Source: Hohaiivirga sp031546825 (lineage in GTDB: Bacteria; Pseudomonadota; Alphaproteobacteria; Rhizobiales; Beijerinckiaceae). From it: a stretch of 12,886 nucleotides of DNA. The notes under the pieces were generated by a model. That model saw only the letters and a program-made list of their open reading frames with translations. It ran no database searches and was not told where the DNA came from. How positions within the stretch are numbered: position 1 is the first letter of the stretch; each line of letters begins with the position of its first letter. Location of the stretch: the NCBI GenBank assembly GCA_031546825.1, contig JAVBJU010000015.1, forward strand, positions 1 through 12,886. The letters run 5' to 3'. The position numbers were made by a program, and so were the translations under genes. Of this stretch, positions 1-7,527 are shown piece after piece.

Positions 1-936
1 TTCATTGCCGGGATCCCCGGCCTTGAGAAGGTCAAGGTGCTGCGGCCCGGCTATGCCATCGAATATGATTACATTGACCCGCGTGCCCTGAAAGCGACGC
101 TGGAAACCAAAGCGGTATCGGGGCTGTTTCTCGCCGGGCAGATCAACGGCACTACCGGCTACGAGGAAGCGGCAGCGCAGGGCCTGGTTGCCGGGCTCAA
201 CGCGGCGCGCAAGGCGTCGGGTGCCGAAGGTGCAACCTTCGACCGGGCCGAAAGCTATATCGGGGTGATGATCGACGACCTCATCACGCGCGGCGTCAGT
301 GAGCCCTACCGCATGTTTACCTCGCGCTCGGAATACCGGCTGTCGCTGCGGGTGGATAATGCCGATGAGCGGCTGACCGAAAAGGGGATTGCTGCTGGCA
401 TCGTCGGTAGCCACCGCGCCGGAATGTTTGCCAAACAGCAGCATGAATTTGACCGCGTCCGCGCGATGCTCAATGCACTCTCCGTCACCCCCTCTGAGGC
501 GGCGAAGAGCGGCATCGAGCTTAATCAGGATGGTGTCCGCCGCAGCGCCTTTCAGCTTCTCTCCTACCCGTGGCTGAGTTGGCAGCGGTTGGCTGCGCTG
601 TGGCCAGAGATGAATGCAGTCACGCCAGCCATCGCTGAGCGGCTGGTGACGGATGCAACCTATGCGGTTTATCTCGAACGCCAGCAGGCCGATATCGCCG
701 CCTATCGCAACGACGAAGCGATCGTGATCGAAGCGGATCTCGACTTCTCCGGTTTGCCGGGCCTGTCCAACGAACTCAAGGCCAAGCTTGAAACCGTAAA
801 GCCCGCCACCATCGGTCAGGCGGCCCGCATCGAAGGCATGACACCTGCGGCAATTACCCTGCTTGCAGCCCATGCAAGGCGGGTGGGGCGGAGCGCTTCC
901 ATCGAGGCGCATGAGAGAGAAGCGCGTTTACCATGA
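1..936 (+). CDS. mnmG: tRNA uridine-5-carboxymethylaminomethyl(34) synthesis enzyme MnmG (GidA), C-terminal half
   Basis: MnmG is the FAD-dependent partner of the GTPase MnmE; together they add the (carboxymethyl)aminomethyl group to uridine 34 of several tRNAs in the cytoplasm. The frame is open from base 1 and about 311 codons are present, roughly half of a protein usually about 620-630 residues long, so the gene is cut by the window edge and not by a mutation. Visible family signatures are RPGYAIEYD, GQINGTTGYEEAAAQG (FAD-domain end) and EPYRMFTSRSEYRL, followed by the helical C-terminal domain with GLPGLSNELKAKLE and TIGQAARIEGMTPAAI, which the family uses to contact MnmE and tRNA. The final ~20 residues after the conserved helices are Arg-rich and probably family-variable. 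In related genomes mnmE usually lies just upstream and rsmG just downstream; here a Sel1-repeat gene separates mnmG from rsmG. Identification is very secure. Confidence 0.97.
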   Translation, partial: FIAGIPGLEKVKVLRPGYAIEYDYIDPRALKATLETKAVSGLFLAGQINGTTGYEEAAAQGLVAGLNAARKASGAEGATFDRAESYIGVMIDDLITRGVSEPYRMFTSRSEYRLSLRVDNADERLTEKGIAAGIVGSHRAGMFAKQQHEFDRVRAMLNALSVTPSEAAKSGIELNQDGVRRSAFQLLSYPWLSWQRLAALWPEMNAVTPAIAERLVTDATYAVYLERQQADIAAYRNDEAIVIEADLDFSGLPGLSNELKAKLETVKPATIGQAARIEGMTPAAITLLAAHARRVGRSASIEAHEREARLP

Positions 937-1039
937 AACACATGGTTCCCCCGAACACGACCGGATGGCCTTGAAAAACGACGGGTTTCTGCAAGACTGG
1001 ATGGCAAAACAAGTCGAGACTGAGAGCGCAGCGCATTAA
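911..1039 (+). CDS. Candidate 42-residue small ORF overlapping the end of mnmG
   Basis: An ATG at 911, in a different frame from mnmG, opens 42 codons ending at TAA 1037-1039. GAGG at 904-907 is a possible but very close ribosome binding site. The peptide starts MREKRVYHETHG and ends KQVETESAAH; it is hydrophilic, charged, and has no signal or membrane segment. Third codon positions are about 59% G or C by hand count, which is not a strong coding signal. An internal ATG at 965 gives a 24-residue alternative. I do not recognise the peptide. A frame of this length can easily arise by chance, so this is only a candidate. Confidence 0.2.
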   Translation: MREKRVYHETHGSPEHDRMALKNDGFLQDWMAKQVETESAAH

Positions 1040-1075
1040 ATCTGAAATGCACTCTGCTCTAAATTCTTTTATTGA

Positions 1076-1122
1076 GTAATGCTTTTGCGTTTAACCGGCG
1101 ATCTCCTTAAAACGCGCATTAC
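1076..1122 (+). promoter_or_regulatory. Imperfect dyad upstream of the Sel1-repeat gene
   Basis: GTAATGC (1076-1082) is complementary to GCATTAC (1116-1122). Inside it, CGTTTAA (1088-1094) matches TTAAAACG (1107-1114) with one extra A. The dyad ends 22 bases before the ATG at 1144 and is followed by TTTT (1123-1126). It could be an operator, a leader hairpin in the sel1 mRNA, or a weak terminator after mnmG; its low GC content argues against an efficient terminator. No regulator can be named. Confidence 0.35.
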
Positions 1123-1143
1123 TTTTATGGCCAAGGGGCATTG

Positions 1144-3390
1144 ATGCGGACGCGAATTTTTCTTCTGGCGATGATCCTGGCAGGCGGCGCATTGCCCCTG
1201 CGGGGATATGCGTCGGTTGGCGTCAGCGGCGACGATGCGGAATTTGGCTTTTCCAACCGCTGGCGCATGGTGGCCGAGCGCGGCGATGGCGCTTCGCTGA
1301 GCAGGCTTGGCAATTCTTACGCACGCGGTGGCAGTCAGAAATATGACCCCTCTCGCGCAGTCTATTGGTGGCAGCGCGCGGCAACGCTCGGTTATCCCCC
1401 CGCCCAGTTTAATCTGGCGATGGCCCTTGGGTCGGGCGTCGGCACGATCCGCGATGAGAAGGCGGCTGTGCAATGGCTGCGCAAGGCAGCAGAGGGCGGT
1501 TTGCCCGTGGCGCAACACTATCTTGGCCTTGCCTACGAGGTCGGTCGTGGCGGCGTCTCCAAGGATTGTGTGGCGGCACGGAAGTATTATCGACAGGCTG
1601 CGGAACAGGGATTTCGCGAAGCCCGTTTTAGCCTGGCGTTCAACTTGCAGCGGGCGTGCAACGGCAATAAGGCCGAGGCCGAAGCGCTGAAGTGGTATCG
1701 GCTTAACGCGGATGAGGGTGATGCGCCTTCGCAGGTTGAAATGGGTTACGCCCATTTCAAGGCACTGGGTGTGGCGCGCAATTATGCCGAGGGCTTGCGC
1801 TGGTGGCGGCTGGCGGCAGCCAAAGGTAACGCATTAGCCCTCTATAACCTTGGTGTTGCCCATGAGGATGGATTGGGGGTTCGGACCAATCCGCACGAAG
1901 CGGTGAAGTTCTTCACACAGGCCGCCGATGCGGGCCACAATGCCGCGCTCTACCGCCTGAGCCTTGCCTATGACACCGGCAGCGGCGTGGAACAGGACAA
2001 AGCCCACGCCCGCACCTTGCTGCAAAACGCCGCCAAACGCGGGTTCGCACAGGCGCAATATGCCCTTGCCGTTGCCTTCGAAGACAAGGAAGGCGGCAAG
2101 GCGGATCCAAGTCAGGCGCGGCAGTGGTATCAAAAGGCCGCCGAAAGCGGCTCGGTCAAGGCGCAGCTTCATCTGGCTGCGGGTTTCATGGACGGTGAGG
2201 ACGGCTTTGTCCGCGACGAAAAACAGGGCGCGTTCTGGTATCGCCGGGCGGCGGAAGCGGGTTCCAATGAGGCGCAGTATGAACTGGCCGATGCCTATCA
2301 AGAGGGGCGCGGCGTTGCCAAAGATTTGACGGCTGCCATCACCTGGTTCCGCAAGGCAGCAGAGAACGGCCATGCCGACGCCATGAACCAGCTTGCGGTG
2401 CTCTACACCAACGGCAGCAAAGAGCTGCCGCAGGATCACAGTGAAGCGATGCAGTGGTATCGTCGTGCGGCAGAAGGTGGTTCGGTCGAGGCGATTTACA
2501 ATATCGGCGTCGCATATGGCCGCGGGCGCGGCGTGCCGCGCAGCCAGACCGAAGCGGTGCGTTATTTCCGCCTTGCCGCGCAAAAAGGCGATGTCGATGC
2601 CGAGGCGGATCTCGGTGCCCGTTATCACAAGGGCGAGGGTGTCCGGCAGGATTTCGGCCAGGCGGAATATTGGTATCGTAAGGCCGTGGATCAGAGTTTT
2701 GCCCGTGCCCAGTACAATCTGGCGCTGCTTTACAAGCGTGGTGGCGGGAATGTTGCCCCGGATATCGGCAAAGCCATGGAGCTGTTGCACCAGGCAGATC
2801 GCCAGGGCTATGCTCAGGCGGCGGTCAATATCGGCCTGATTTACGAAGCCGGTTTTGGTGGCTGGGAGAAAAGCCCGGCGCAAGCCGCGGCATGGTATTA
2901 CAAGGCGGCACTGCAAAATAACGCCGATGGGCAGAACAATCTGGCCAATTTCTACAGCACAGGTGTTGCCGTCACGGCTTCGCCAGAGCTGGCATTTCAG
3001 TGGTACAGGAAGGCTGCGGAAAACGGCTCGGACAATGCACAGGTGGAGCTTGCCGGCGCTTATCGTACCGGCACCGGTGTCCGGCGCGATGCGGCGCAAG
3101 CGAGCGTGTGGTACCGCCGGGCGGCGGAACAGGGAAATGTGGAGGGGTTGTATCAACTCGCACTTTGCTACCGCTTAGGGCGTGGCGTGATGCAGGATGA
3201 ACGCGCAGCCCATCTGTTGTTTCTGCTGTCCGAGCGCAACGGCAATAAGGCTGCTGCCAGAGAGCGGGCGGTGCTTGATGCCAAGCTGTCCCCTGAGCAG
3301 CGAGCCGTGAACCAAAGGCTTGCGGCGAAATGGGAGGAAGGGCCTCTTCCGCTGGAAGATAGAAAATTGGAGTCAGTTAATCGTGAATAA
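1144..3390 (+). CDS. Exported Sel1-like repeat protein
   Basis: This 748-residue protein is almost entirely built of Sel1-like repeats, a TPR-related helical hairpin of about 36 residues that forms superhelical protein-binding scaffolds. I count about 18 consecutive units following the pattern A-x2-LG-x2-Y-x2-G-x-GV-x2-D-x2-A-x2-W(Y/F)-(R/K)KAAExG; examples are AQYELADAYQEGRGVAKD and AIYNIGVAYGRGRGVPRS. The N-terminus (MRTRIFLLAMILAGGALPL) has a short basic stretch and a hydrophobic core, fitting a Sec signal peptide with cleavage near GYA-SV, so a periplasmic location is likely. The ATG at 1144 is chosen because AAGGGG at 1133-1138 gives good spacing; a TTG directly before it (1141) is less likely. 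A short C-terminal tail beyond the repeats is Glu/Arg-rich. Sel1 proteins in Hyphomicrobiales can act in exopolysaccharide control, cell-envelope organisation or host signalling, but nothing here picks one. The gene sits between mnmG and rsmG, which are often neighbours. The partner protein is unknown. Confidence 0.88.
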   Translation: MRTRIFLLAMILAGGALPLRGYASVGVSGDDAEFGFSNRWRMVAERGDGASLSRLGNSYARGGSQKYDPSRAVYWWQRAATLGYPPAQFNLAMALGSGVGTIRDEKAAVQWLRKAAEGGLPVAQHYLGLAYEVGRGGVSKDCVAARKYYRQAAEQGFREARFSLAFNLQRACNGNKAEAEALKWYRLNADEGDAPSQVEMGYAHFKALGVARNYAEGLRWWRLAAAKGNALALYNLGVAHEDGLGVRTNPHEAVKFFTQAADAGHNAALYRLSLAYDTGSGVEQDKAHARTLLQNAAKRGFAQAQYALAVAFEDKEGGKADPSQARQWYQKAAESGSVKAQLHLAAGFMDGEDGFVRDEKQGAFWYRRAAEAGSNEAQYELADAYQEGRGVAKDLTAAITWFRKAAENGHADAMNQLAVLYTNGSKELPQDHSEAMQWYRRAAEGGSVEAIYNIGVAYGRGRGVPRSQTEAVRYFRLAAQKGDVDAEADLGARYHKGEGVRQDFGQAEYWYRKAVDQSFARAQYNLALLYKRGGGNVAPDIGKAMELLHQADRQGYAQAAVNIGLIYEAGFGGWEKSPAQAAAWYYKAALQNNADGQNNLANFYSTGVAVTASPELAFQWYRKAAENGSDNAQVELAGAYRTGTGVRRDAAQASVWYRRAAEQGNVEGLYQLALCYRLGRGVMQDERAAHLLFLLSERNGNKAAARERAVLDAKLSPEQRAVNQRLAAKWEEGPLPLEDRKLESVNRE

Positions 3391-3433
3391 GATATTGATA
3401 TATAAAGGTTATTAACTTTTGGTTCCATAATAT

Positions 3434-3449
3434 TGTTTCACGTGAAACA
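3434..3449. promoter_or_regulatory. parS: parS centromere site
   Basis: TGTTTCACGTGAAACA is a perfect 16-base palindrome and matches the conserved bacterial parS sequence bound by chromosomal ParB. ParB clamps load here in a CTP-dependent way and spread along the DNA. The site lies in an AT-rich spacer 44 bases after the Sel1 gene and 37 bases before the rsmG start. CATAAT at 3426-3431 directly upstream could be a -10 element, in which case the transcription start of rsmG would fall inside parS; that part is inference. No second full-length match was seen in the window. Confidence 0.95.
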
Positions 3450-3486
3450 GATTTACCCTATGCCCGGTCACCAGCAAGGAATGTAG

Positions 3487-4116
3487 ATGTCGGACGAGCG
3501 CCGCAAAGTACTGGAAGATTTCACGCTATCGGAGGTGACGGTCGCGCGTCTCGATTGTCTGGTGAACGAGCTTGGCCGTTGGCAGAGCGCGAAAAATCTG
3601 GTTGGCCCGGCGACGCTGGCGCAGGCTTGGACCCGACACATTGCGGATTCCTTGCAATTGCAGGCGCTTGCGCCCGATGCAAAGTCTTGGCTCGACCTCG
3701 GTTCCGGCGCGGGATTTCCCGGCATGGTTCTGGCGATTATGGGGGCCGAGCTTGGATTTTCGGTGACACTGGTTGAAAGCAATGTGCGCAAATGCGCCTT
3801 CCTTCGCCACATCGCACGCCTGACCGAAGCCCCGGCAACCATCCATGCCCGGCGGTTGGAAGAGGTTATTCCCGAGGTCGCGGGCAAGATCGAGGTTGTG
3901 ACGGCGCGGGCTCTGGCCCCGCTTGGTAAGCTGTTGGGCTGGACTGAGCCGCTATTTCAATCAGGCGCGACGGCGCTGTTTCCCAAGGGGCGCGAAGTCG
4001 CAACCGAGTTGGCGGAAGCCGAAAAGAATTGGGAATTGGACTATGAAATTCTTCCAAGCAGCGTTGATGGCGAATCCGCCATTTTGCGCATCACAAAACT
4101 GGTGCACAGGCTGTGA
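3487..4116 (+). CDS. rsmG: 16S rRNA (guanine(527)-N(7))-methyltransferase RsmG (GidB)
   Basis: RsmG uses S-adenosylmethionine to methylate N7 of G527 in the 530 loop of 16S rRNA; loss of the family enzyme gives low-level streptomycin resistance. The protein has 209 residues, normal for the family. The SAM-binding motif I is DLGSGAGFPG at residues 70-79, followed by the acidic strand end LVESNVRK (95-102), which is expected to hold the SAM ribose, and the family motif VVTARALAPL (137-146). The N-terminal part contains WTRHIADSLQL, the usual RsmG entry motif. The start is fixed by AAGGA at 3476-3480, six bases ahead of the ATG; an ATG-TAG pair at 3481 is too short to matter. parS lies in its upstream region. 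A 131-base gap separates it from parA, so the two could be co-transcribed or parA could have its own promoter. Confidence 0.96.
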   Translation: MSDERRKVLEDFTLSEVTVARLDCLVNELGRWQSAKNLVGPATLAQAWTRHIADSLQLQALAPDAKSWLDLGSGAGFPGMVLAIMGAELGFSVTLVESNVRKCAFLRHIARLTEAPATIHARRLEEVIPEVAGKIEVVTARALAPLGKLLGWTEPLFQSGATALFPKGREVATELAEAEKNWELDYEILPSSVDGESAILRITKLVHRL

Positions 4117-4247
4117 ACAGCGGGGACCAAACCGTTCCGGCAATTCCCGTAGCCCTCGTGTTCCACTAGGATCAACCCAGAATTCTTGAAGCCGCTGAAG
4201 CCACCCTTCCCACTGGAAGCGCGTTTTGAAGCGGGGCAGAAAAAGAG

Positions 4248-5099
4248 ATGACCATGACCATGACCGAAACCGAGCTGCGCAGCACCCCCACTGCGAAGAC
4301 GCGTAAACCGCGCGTGCTGGCCCTCGCCAACCAAAAAGGTGGCGTTGGCAAGACCACCACCACAATCAATCTCGGCACGGCGCTCGCTGCCATTGGCGAG
4401 AAGGTTCTGGTGCTGGATCTTGACCCGCAGGGCAACGCCTCGACCGGGCTCGGCATCGACCGGCGCAACCGCCACCACTCGACCTACCACGTTCTTGCCG
4501 AGGGAATGTCTCTGGCTGAGGTGATGGTGGCCACCGCCGTCCCGGGCCTGTTCGTTGCGCCCTCAACCATGGACCTGCTCGGTCTTGAGATGGAAATTTC
4601 GCAGCACCGTGACCGTGCGCTGCGGCTGCGCGCGGCAATTGACGGGCTGGCACAGGCGTCGTCGGAAGGCTTCACCTATGTGCTGATCGATTGTCCGCCT
4701 TCGCTCAATCTGCTGACAGTCAATGCCTTGGCGGCAGCGGATGCGGTTCTGGTGCCGCTGCAGTGTGAGTTTTTTGCGCTGGAAGGTTTGAGCCAATTGC
4801 TGTCATCGGTTGAACAGGTGCGGGCCAACATCAATCAACGCCTGACCATTCACGGCATTGTGCTGACGATGTTTGATCCACGCAACAACCTGTCAAACCA
4901 GGTGGTGGCCGATGTGCGCGAATTCATGGGTTCCAAGGTGTATGATACCATGATCCCGCGCAACATCCGCGTTTCCGAAGCGCCATCGCACGGAAAGCCG
5001 GTGCTGCTATACGATCTCAAATGCCCCGGTTCGCAGGCTTATCTCAGGCTTGCTTCGGAAGTGATTCAGCGCGAAAAGAATTTATGCGCCGTTCAGTGA
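4248..5099 (+). CDS. parA: Chromosome partitioning ATPase ParA
   Basis: ParA binds DNA non-specifically as an ATP dimer and is released when ParB stimulates ATP hydrolysis, which moves the ParB-parS origin complex toward the cell pole. The 283-residue protein shows the deviant Walker A box KGGVGKTT at residues 30-37 with the signature lysine, the A' segment DLDPQGN (57-63), and the Walker B region VLIDCPPS (145-152). The C-terminal part has PRNIRVSEAPSHGKPV, typical of chromosomal ParA. There is no N-terminal helix-turn-helix of the P1-plasmid type, so this is the short chromosomal class. The start is uncertain: ATGACC occurs three times in tandem (4248, 4254, 4260) and all three ATGs are in frame behind an AAAAAGAG stretch. 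The 5' tail before the first beta strand is about 20 residues and poorly conserved, so function would not depend on which is used. Confidence 0.97.
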   Translation: MTMTMTETELRSTPTAKTRKPRVLALANQKGGVGKTTTTINLGTALAAIGEKVLVLDLDPQGNASTGLGIDRRNRHHSTYHVLAEGMSLAEVMVATAVPGLFVAPSTMDLLGLEMEISQHRDRALRLRAAIDGLAQASSEGFTYVLIDCPPSLNLLTVNALAAADAVLVPLQCEFFALEGLSQLLSSVEQVRANINQRLTIHGIVLTMFDPRNNLSNQVVADVREFMGSKVYDTMIPRNIRVSEAPSHGKPVLLYDLKCPGSQAYLRLASEVIQREKNLCAVQ

Positions 5100-5128
5100 T
5101 TGACGATCCACGATGACGGTGCAAATAA
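5100..5128 (+). promoter_or_regulatory. Possible parB promoter
   Basis: TTGACG (5100-5105) and AAATAA (5123-5128) are separated by 17 bases in the 97-base gap between parA and parB. The -35 matches five of six consensus bases, but the -10 is poor. It starts directly after the parA stop. parB may instead be read mainly from upstream with parA. Weak support. Confidence 0.25.
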
Positions 5129-5196
5129 AGGCCGCGCATCACGATATTTTAGCCCGGTGTTGAAAGCCGGAAGCGAGAGCCGCAGAGGTAAAGAAC

Positions 5197-6084
5197 ATGG
5201 CGGAAGAAAATAGACCACGTCTTGGCAAAGGCCTGGCCGCATTAATCGGCGACGTTGGCGAAGAGTTCGGCATGGGCGAGCGCAAGAACCCCGGCTCGCG
5301 CAAGGTAGCGATTGAGTTTTTGCGGCCCAATCCGCGCAACCCGCGCAAGTATTTCGAGGAAACCGATCTCGCGGAATTGGCGGAATCGATCAAGCAGCGT
5401 GGTATCATCCAGCCAATTCTGGTGCGGATGATCCCCGATATGCCGGATGCCTACGAAATTGTCGCCGGTGAGCGGCGGTGGCGGGCAGCACAGCGCGCGG
5501 GCCTGCATTCGGTGCCGGTGGTGGTTGCCGATATCGACGACCGCATGTCGCTGGAATACGCCATCATCGAGAACGTCCAGCGTTCAGACCTCAACGCCAT
5601 TGAAGAAGCCGCCGGTTTCCAGCGGTTGATGGATGAGTTCAACTATAACAGCAACGAGCTTGGCCAGATCATGGGCAAGAGCCGTTCGCACGTGGTCAAC
5701 ACCACGCGTCTGCTCAACCTGCCGGCTTCGGTGCAGGAGATGGTGGTGGATGGCCGCTTGAATGCTGGCCAGGCGCGCGCATTGCTGTCGTGCAGTAATC
5801 CCGAGCAAGTGGCGCTCAAGGTGCTTGAGGGCGGCTTGACGGTGCGCGACATTGAAAAGCTCGCCCAGGCCGATGTCATCAATGCCTCGGGCGACCTCAA
5901 GAAAGTACGCCGCCCCAAGGACGAAAAGGACGCCGACACCCGCGCCCTGGAGCGGACGCTTGAGGATGTGCTCGGCCTGACGGTCAACCTCAGCCATAAG
6001 GGCGAAAGCGGCGAAATGCGCATCCGCTACAAGTCGCTCGATCAACTCGACAATCTCTGCAAGCGCCTGCGCGACAGCGCCTGA
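5197..6084 (+). CDS. parB: Chromosome partitioning protein ParB (CTPase, parS-binding)
   Basis: ParB is the parS-binding CTP switch that forms the partition complex at the origin and activates ParA. The protein has 295 residues. Visible parts in order: the N-terminal ParA-stimulating motif LGKGLAALIGD (residues 9-19); the ParB/Srx domain with NPRNPRK (45-51) and IIQPILVR (70-77); the CTP-binding GERRWRAAQRAG (91-102); ENVQRSDLNAIEEA (125-138); a helix-turn-helix around residues 153-176 (NELGQIMGKSRSHVVNTTRL) that reads parS; a linker rich in Lys, Asp and Arg (about 235-250); and the C-terminal dimerisation domain. AGAGG at 5184-5188, eight bases before the ATG, supports the start. It is followed by a strong terminator at 6112. 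The matching parS is at 3434-3449. Confidence 0.97.
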   Translation: MAEENRPRLGKGLAALIGDVGEEFGMGERKNPGSRKVAIEFLRPNPRNPRKYFEETDLAELAESIKQRGIIQPILVRMIPDMPDAYEIVAGERRWRAAQRAGLHSVPVVVADIDDRMSLEYAIIENVQRSDLNAIEEAAGFQRLMDEFNYNSNELGQIMGKSRSHVVNTTRLLNLPASVQEMVVDGRLNAGQARALLSCSNPEQVALKVLEGGLTVRDIEKLAQADVINASGDLKKVRRPKDEKDADTRALERTLEDVLGLTVNLSHKGESGEMRIRYKSLDQLDNLCKRLRDSA

Positions 6085-6111
6085 GCTGTGGGGGGATGCA
6101 AGAACGATCGA

Positions 6112-6137
6112 GGGGTGGCGCGAGCCGCCCCTTTTTT
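6112..6137 (+). terminator. Intrinsic terminator after parB
   Basis: GGGGTGGC (6112-6119) pairs with GCCGCCCC (6124-6131) to give an eight-pair stem with one G-U, closed by the GNRA-type loop GCGA, and is followed directly by six T residues (6132-6137). It lies 28 bases after the parB stop and should end the parB transcript. On the opposite strand the stem has no T run after it, so it is not a good terminator for the minus-strand gene facing it. Confidence 0.9.
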
Positions 6138-6161
6138 ATTTGTTGCGGAAGTTATGGATAT

Positions 6162-6443
6162 TTAGCGCTTCGCATACTCCGTTGGCGAAGCCTGCGGGTA
6201 AATTTTGTACTGAGCCACGATGGCTTGGCGTGCCTTCAATAACAGCTCCGCGTAGTCTTTCGAAAAGACAAAATCCAATTGGGACTCAATTTTTGCTTCA
6301 ATAATTCCCGCAATCATACAATCAGAAAAATTCTTGAGGTCTGTTGAATTTGCCTTTTCTTTCTGAAATTCGGCAAGAAGCTCCATCAATATGGCTGCGT
6401 CGAACGCGTCAAGCGTGATCGTGATGGCTTTATCATCGGGCAT
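6162..6443 (-). CDS. Small hypothetical protein, AT-rich
   Basis: This gene codes for 93 residues that I do not recognise. The ribosome binding site AGGAG, six bases before the ATG, is strong and argues that the gene is real. The protein looks mainly alpha-helical and soluble: an acidic N-terminal part (MPDDKAITITLDAFDAAI), a charged middle (ELLAEFQKEK) and a C-terminal helix (DYAELLLKARQAIVAQYKIY); it has no signal peptide or membrane span. Bases 6181-6420 are about 45% G+C by hand count, clearly below the ~60% of adjacent genes, and Lys codons are mostly AAA or AAG with AT-rich neighbours, which suggests acquisition by transfer or weak selection. It starts 43 bases after holA ends and could be read from the leuS-lptE-holA operon. 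It faces parB tail to tail. No function is proposed. Confidence 0.7.
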   Translation of the reverse strand: MPDDKAITITLDAFDAAILMELLAEFQKEKANSTDLKNFSDCMIAGIIEAKIESQLDFVFSKDYAELLLKARQAIVAQYKIYPQASPTEYAKR

Positions 6444-6486
6444 GGCGATCTCCTGAAACGTCTACCCACAAAACCACAAATACGCG

Positions 6487-7512
6487 TCATCCGCGGCGAA
6501 CGGCCAGCGACAGCAACACGCGTCCGCCGATATCCACGGCGAGCACCGCGTTACGGCGGGTGTCGAGCAGGCTGGTTTGCAGGTTGTCGATGGCAGTTTT
6601 CAGTCCGTTGGACGTCCAGCGGTTAAGTTGCCGCTCGACCTGGGCCTTGCGTTTAAAATGCAGGCCGCGCCAGCTTTCCACCGCACCACTGACGCTGCCG
6701 CCGTTTTCTATGTCCATGCGCGCCTGCAACAGGGCAAAGGCGTGGCGCAAGGCACTGCCAAGGATGGTGGCCGCCGGGATGCCTTCGGCGGTGAGGCGGC
6801 GATAATCACTTTCAAACGCCGCTGACTGGCCGGAAAAGACGGCATCAATGATGGCATCCATCACCAGCGCCGACACATCTGCCAGCACCGCCTCAACGTC
6901 ATCCAGCGTTACTTCTTTCTGGCCACGCACATACAGCAGCAGCTTTGCCAGTTCGCCGCGCGACGCCAGCCGGTCGCCGCCGAGGCTCGCCACAATAGCC
7001 TGGCGCACCTCGCGCGATAGCGTAAAGCCCTCCTGGCGGAACATATCATCCACCACCACGCCCACATCGCGCTCGCTGTCGGCGTAACACGGGAGTGCCA
7101 CGGCGTTACGGCTCTTTTCACAAAGGGCGCGTAAGGGCGCGGATTTGGAGAAATCATTGCCTTCGATGACAACTGCAACGCCTTCAAGCGACGGCACGGC
7201 CAGCAGCGCTTCCACCGCAGGTGCGAAGTTGCGGCTTGAGGGCTTCACCCACACAGTGCGCCGCCCGCCAAACAAGCCGACGGTGCAGGCCTCATCGATC
7301 AGCCGGGCTGCATCGCCCGCGAGTGTGTCGCCATCAATGCGGATGAGCTGGAACGGGTCTTCCGGGTTTTCGGTGGCCTTGAAGGCGAGCGTTTTGGCGC
7401 GCTCGTTGACCAGCCCGGCATCGGGGCCATAGACCAGCACCACCGGATGGCCCGAGGCGGGGCCGTAACGGCGCATGAAGCCGTCGATCTCGCTGGTCTT
7501 GAGGGCCACCAT
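6487..7512 (-). CDS. holA: DNA polymerase III subunit delta
   Basis: HolA is the delta subunit of the clamp-loader complex; it opens the beta sliding clamp so that it can be placed on primed DNA. The protein is 341 residues, as usual for the family. The N-terminal domain shows the family stretch VVLVYGPDAGLVNERAK (residues 24-40), an AAA+-like fold without a working Walker A, as expected for delta, then FQLIRIDGDTLAGDAARLIDEA and LFGGRRTVWVK. The middle and C-terminal collar domain contain GGDRLASRGELAKLLLYV and the ending LQTSLLDTRRNAVLAVDIGGRVLLSLA. It follows lptE by 15 bases on the same strand, a conserved pairing in proteobacteria, which points to one operon with leuS. The start has a weak purine-rich site (AAGAGACAAAAGAA) ahead of it. 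Confidence 0.93.
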   Translation of the reverse strand: MVALKTSEIDGFMRRYGPASGHPVVLVYGPDAGLVNERAKTLAFKATENPEDPFQLIRIDGDTLAGDAARLIDEACTVGLFGGRRTVWVKPSSRNFAPAVEALLAVPSLEGVAVVIEGNDFSKSAPLRALCEKSRNAVALPCYADSERDVGVVVDDMFRQEGFTLSREVRQAIVASLGGDRLASRGELAKLLLYVRGQKEVTLDDVEAVLADVSALVMDAIIDAVFSGQSAAFESDYRRLTAEGIPAATILGSALRHAFALLQARMDIENGGSVSGAVESWRGLHFKRKAQVERQLNRWTSNGLKTAIDNLQTSLLDTRRNAVLAVDIGGRVLLSLAVRRG

Positions 7513-7527
7513 TTCTTTTGTCTCTTT

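Noticed and set aside
931..945. GAAACA half-site and CCATG/CATGG repeat at the mnmG stop as parS-like
   Set aside because: Only one arm of parS is matched and the dyad is five bases per arm, within chance.
1834..3156. A 440-codon open frame on the minus strand within the Sel1 gene
   Set aside because: It lies fully antisense to a repetitive, well-supported gene, and its repeating composition mirrors the Sel1 repeats.
5684..5699. CACGTG core in parB as a second parS
   Set aside because: Only the central six bases fit; the flanks do not match TGTTTC/GAAACA.
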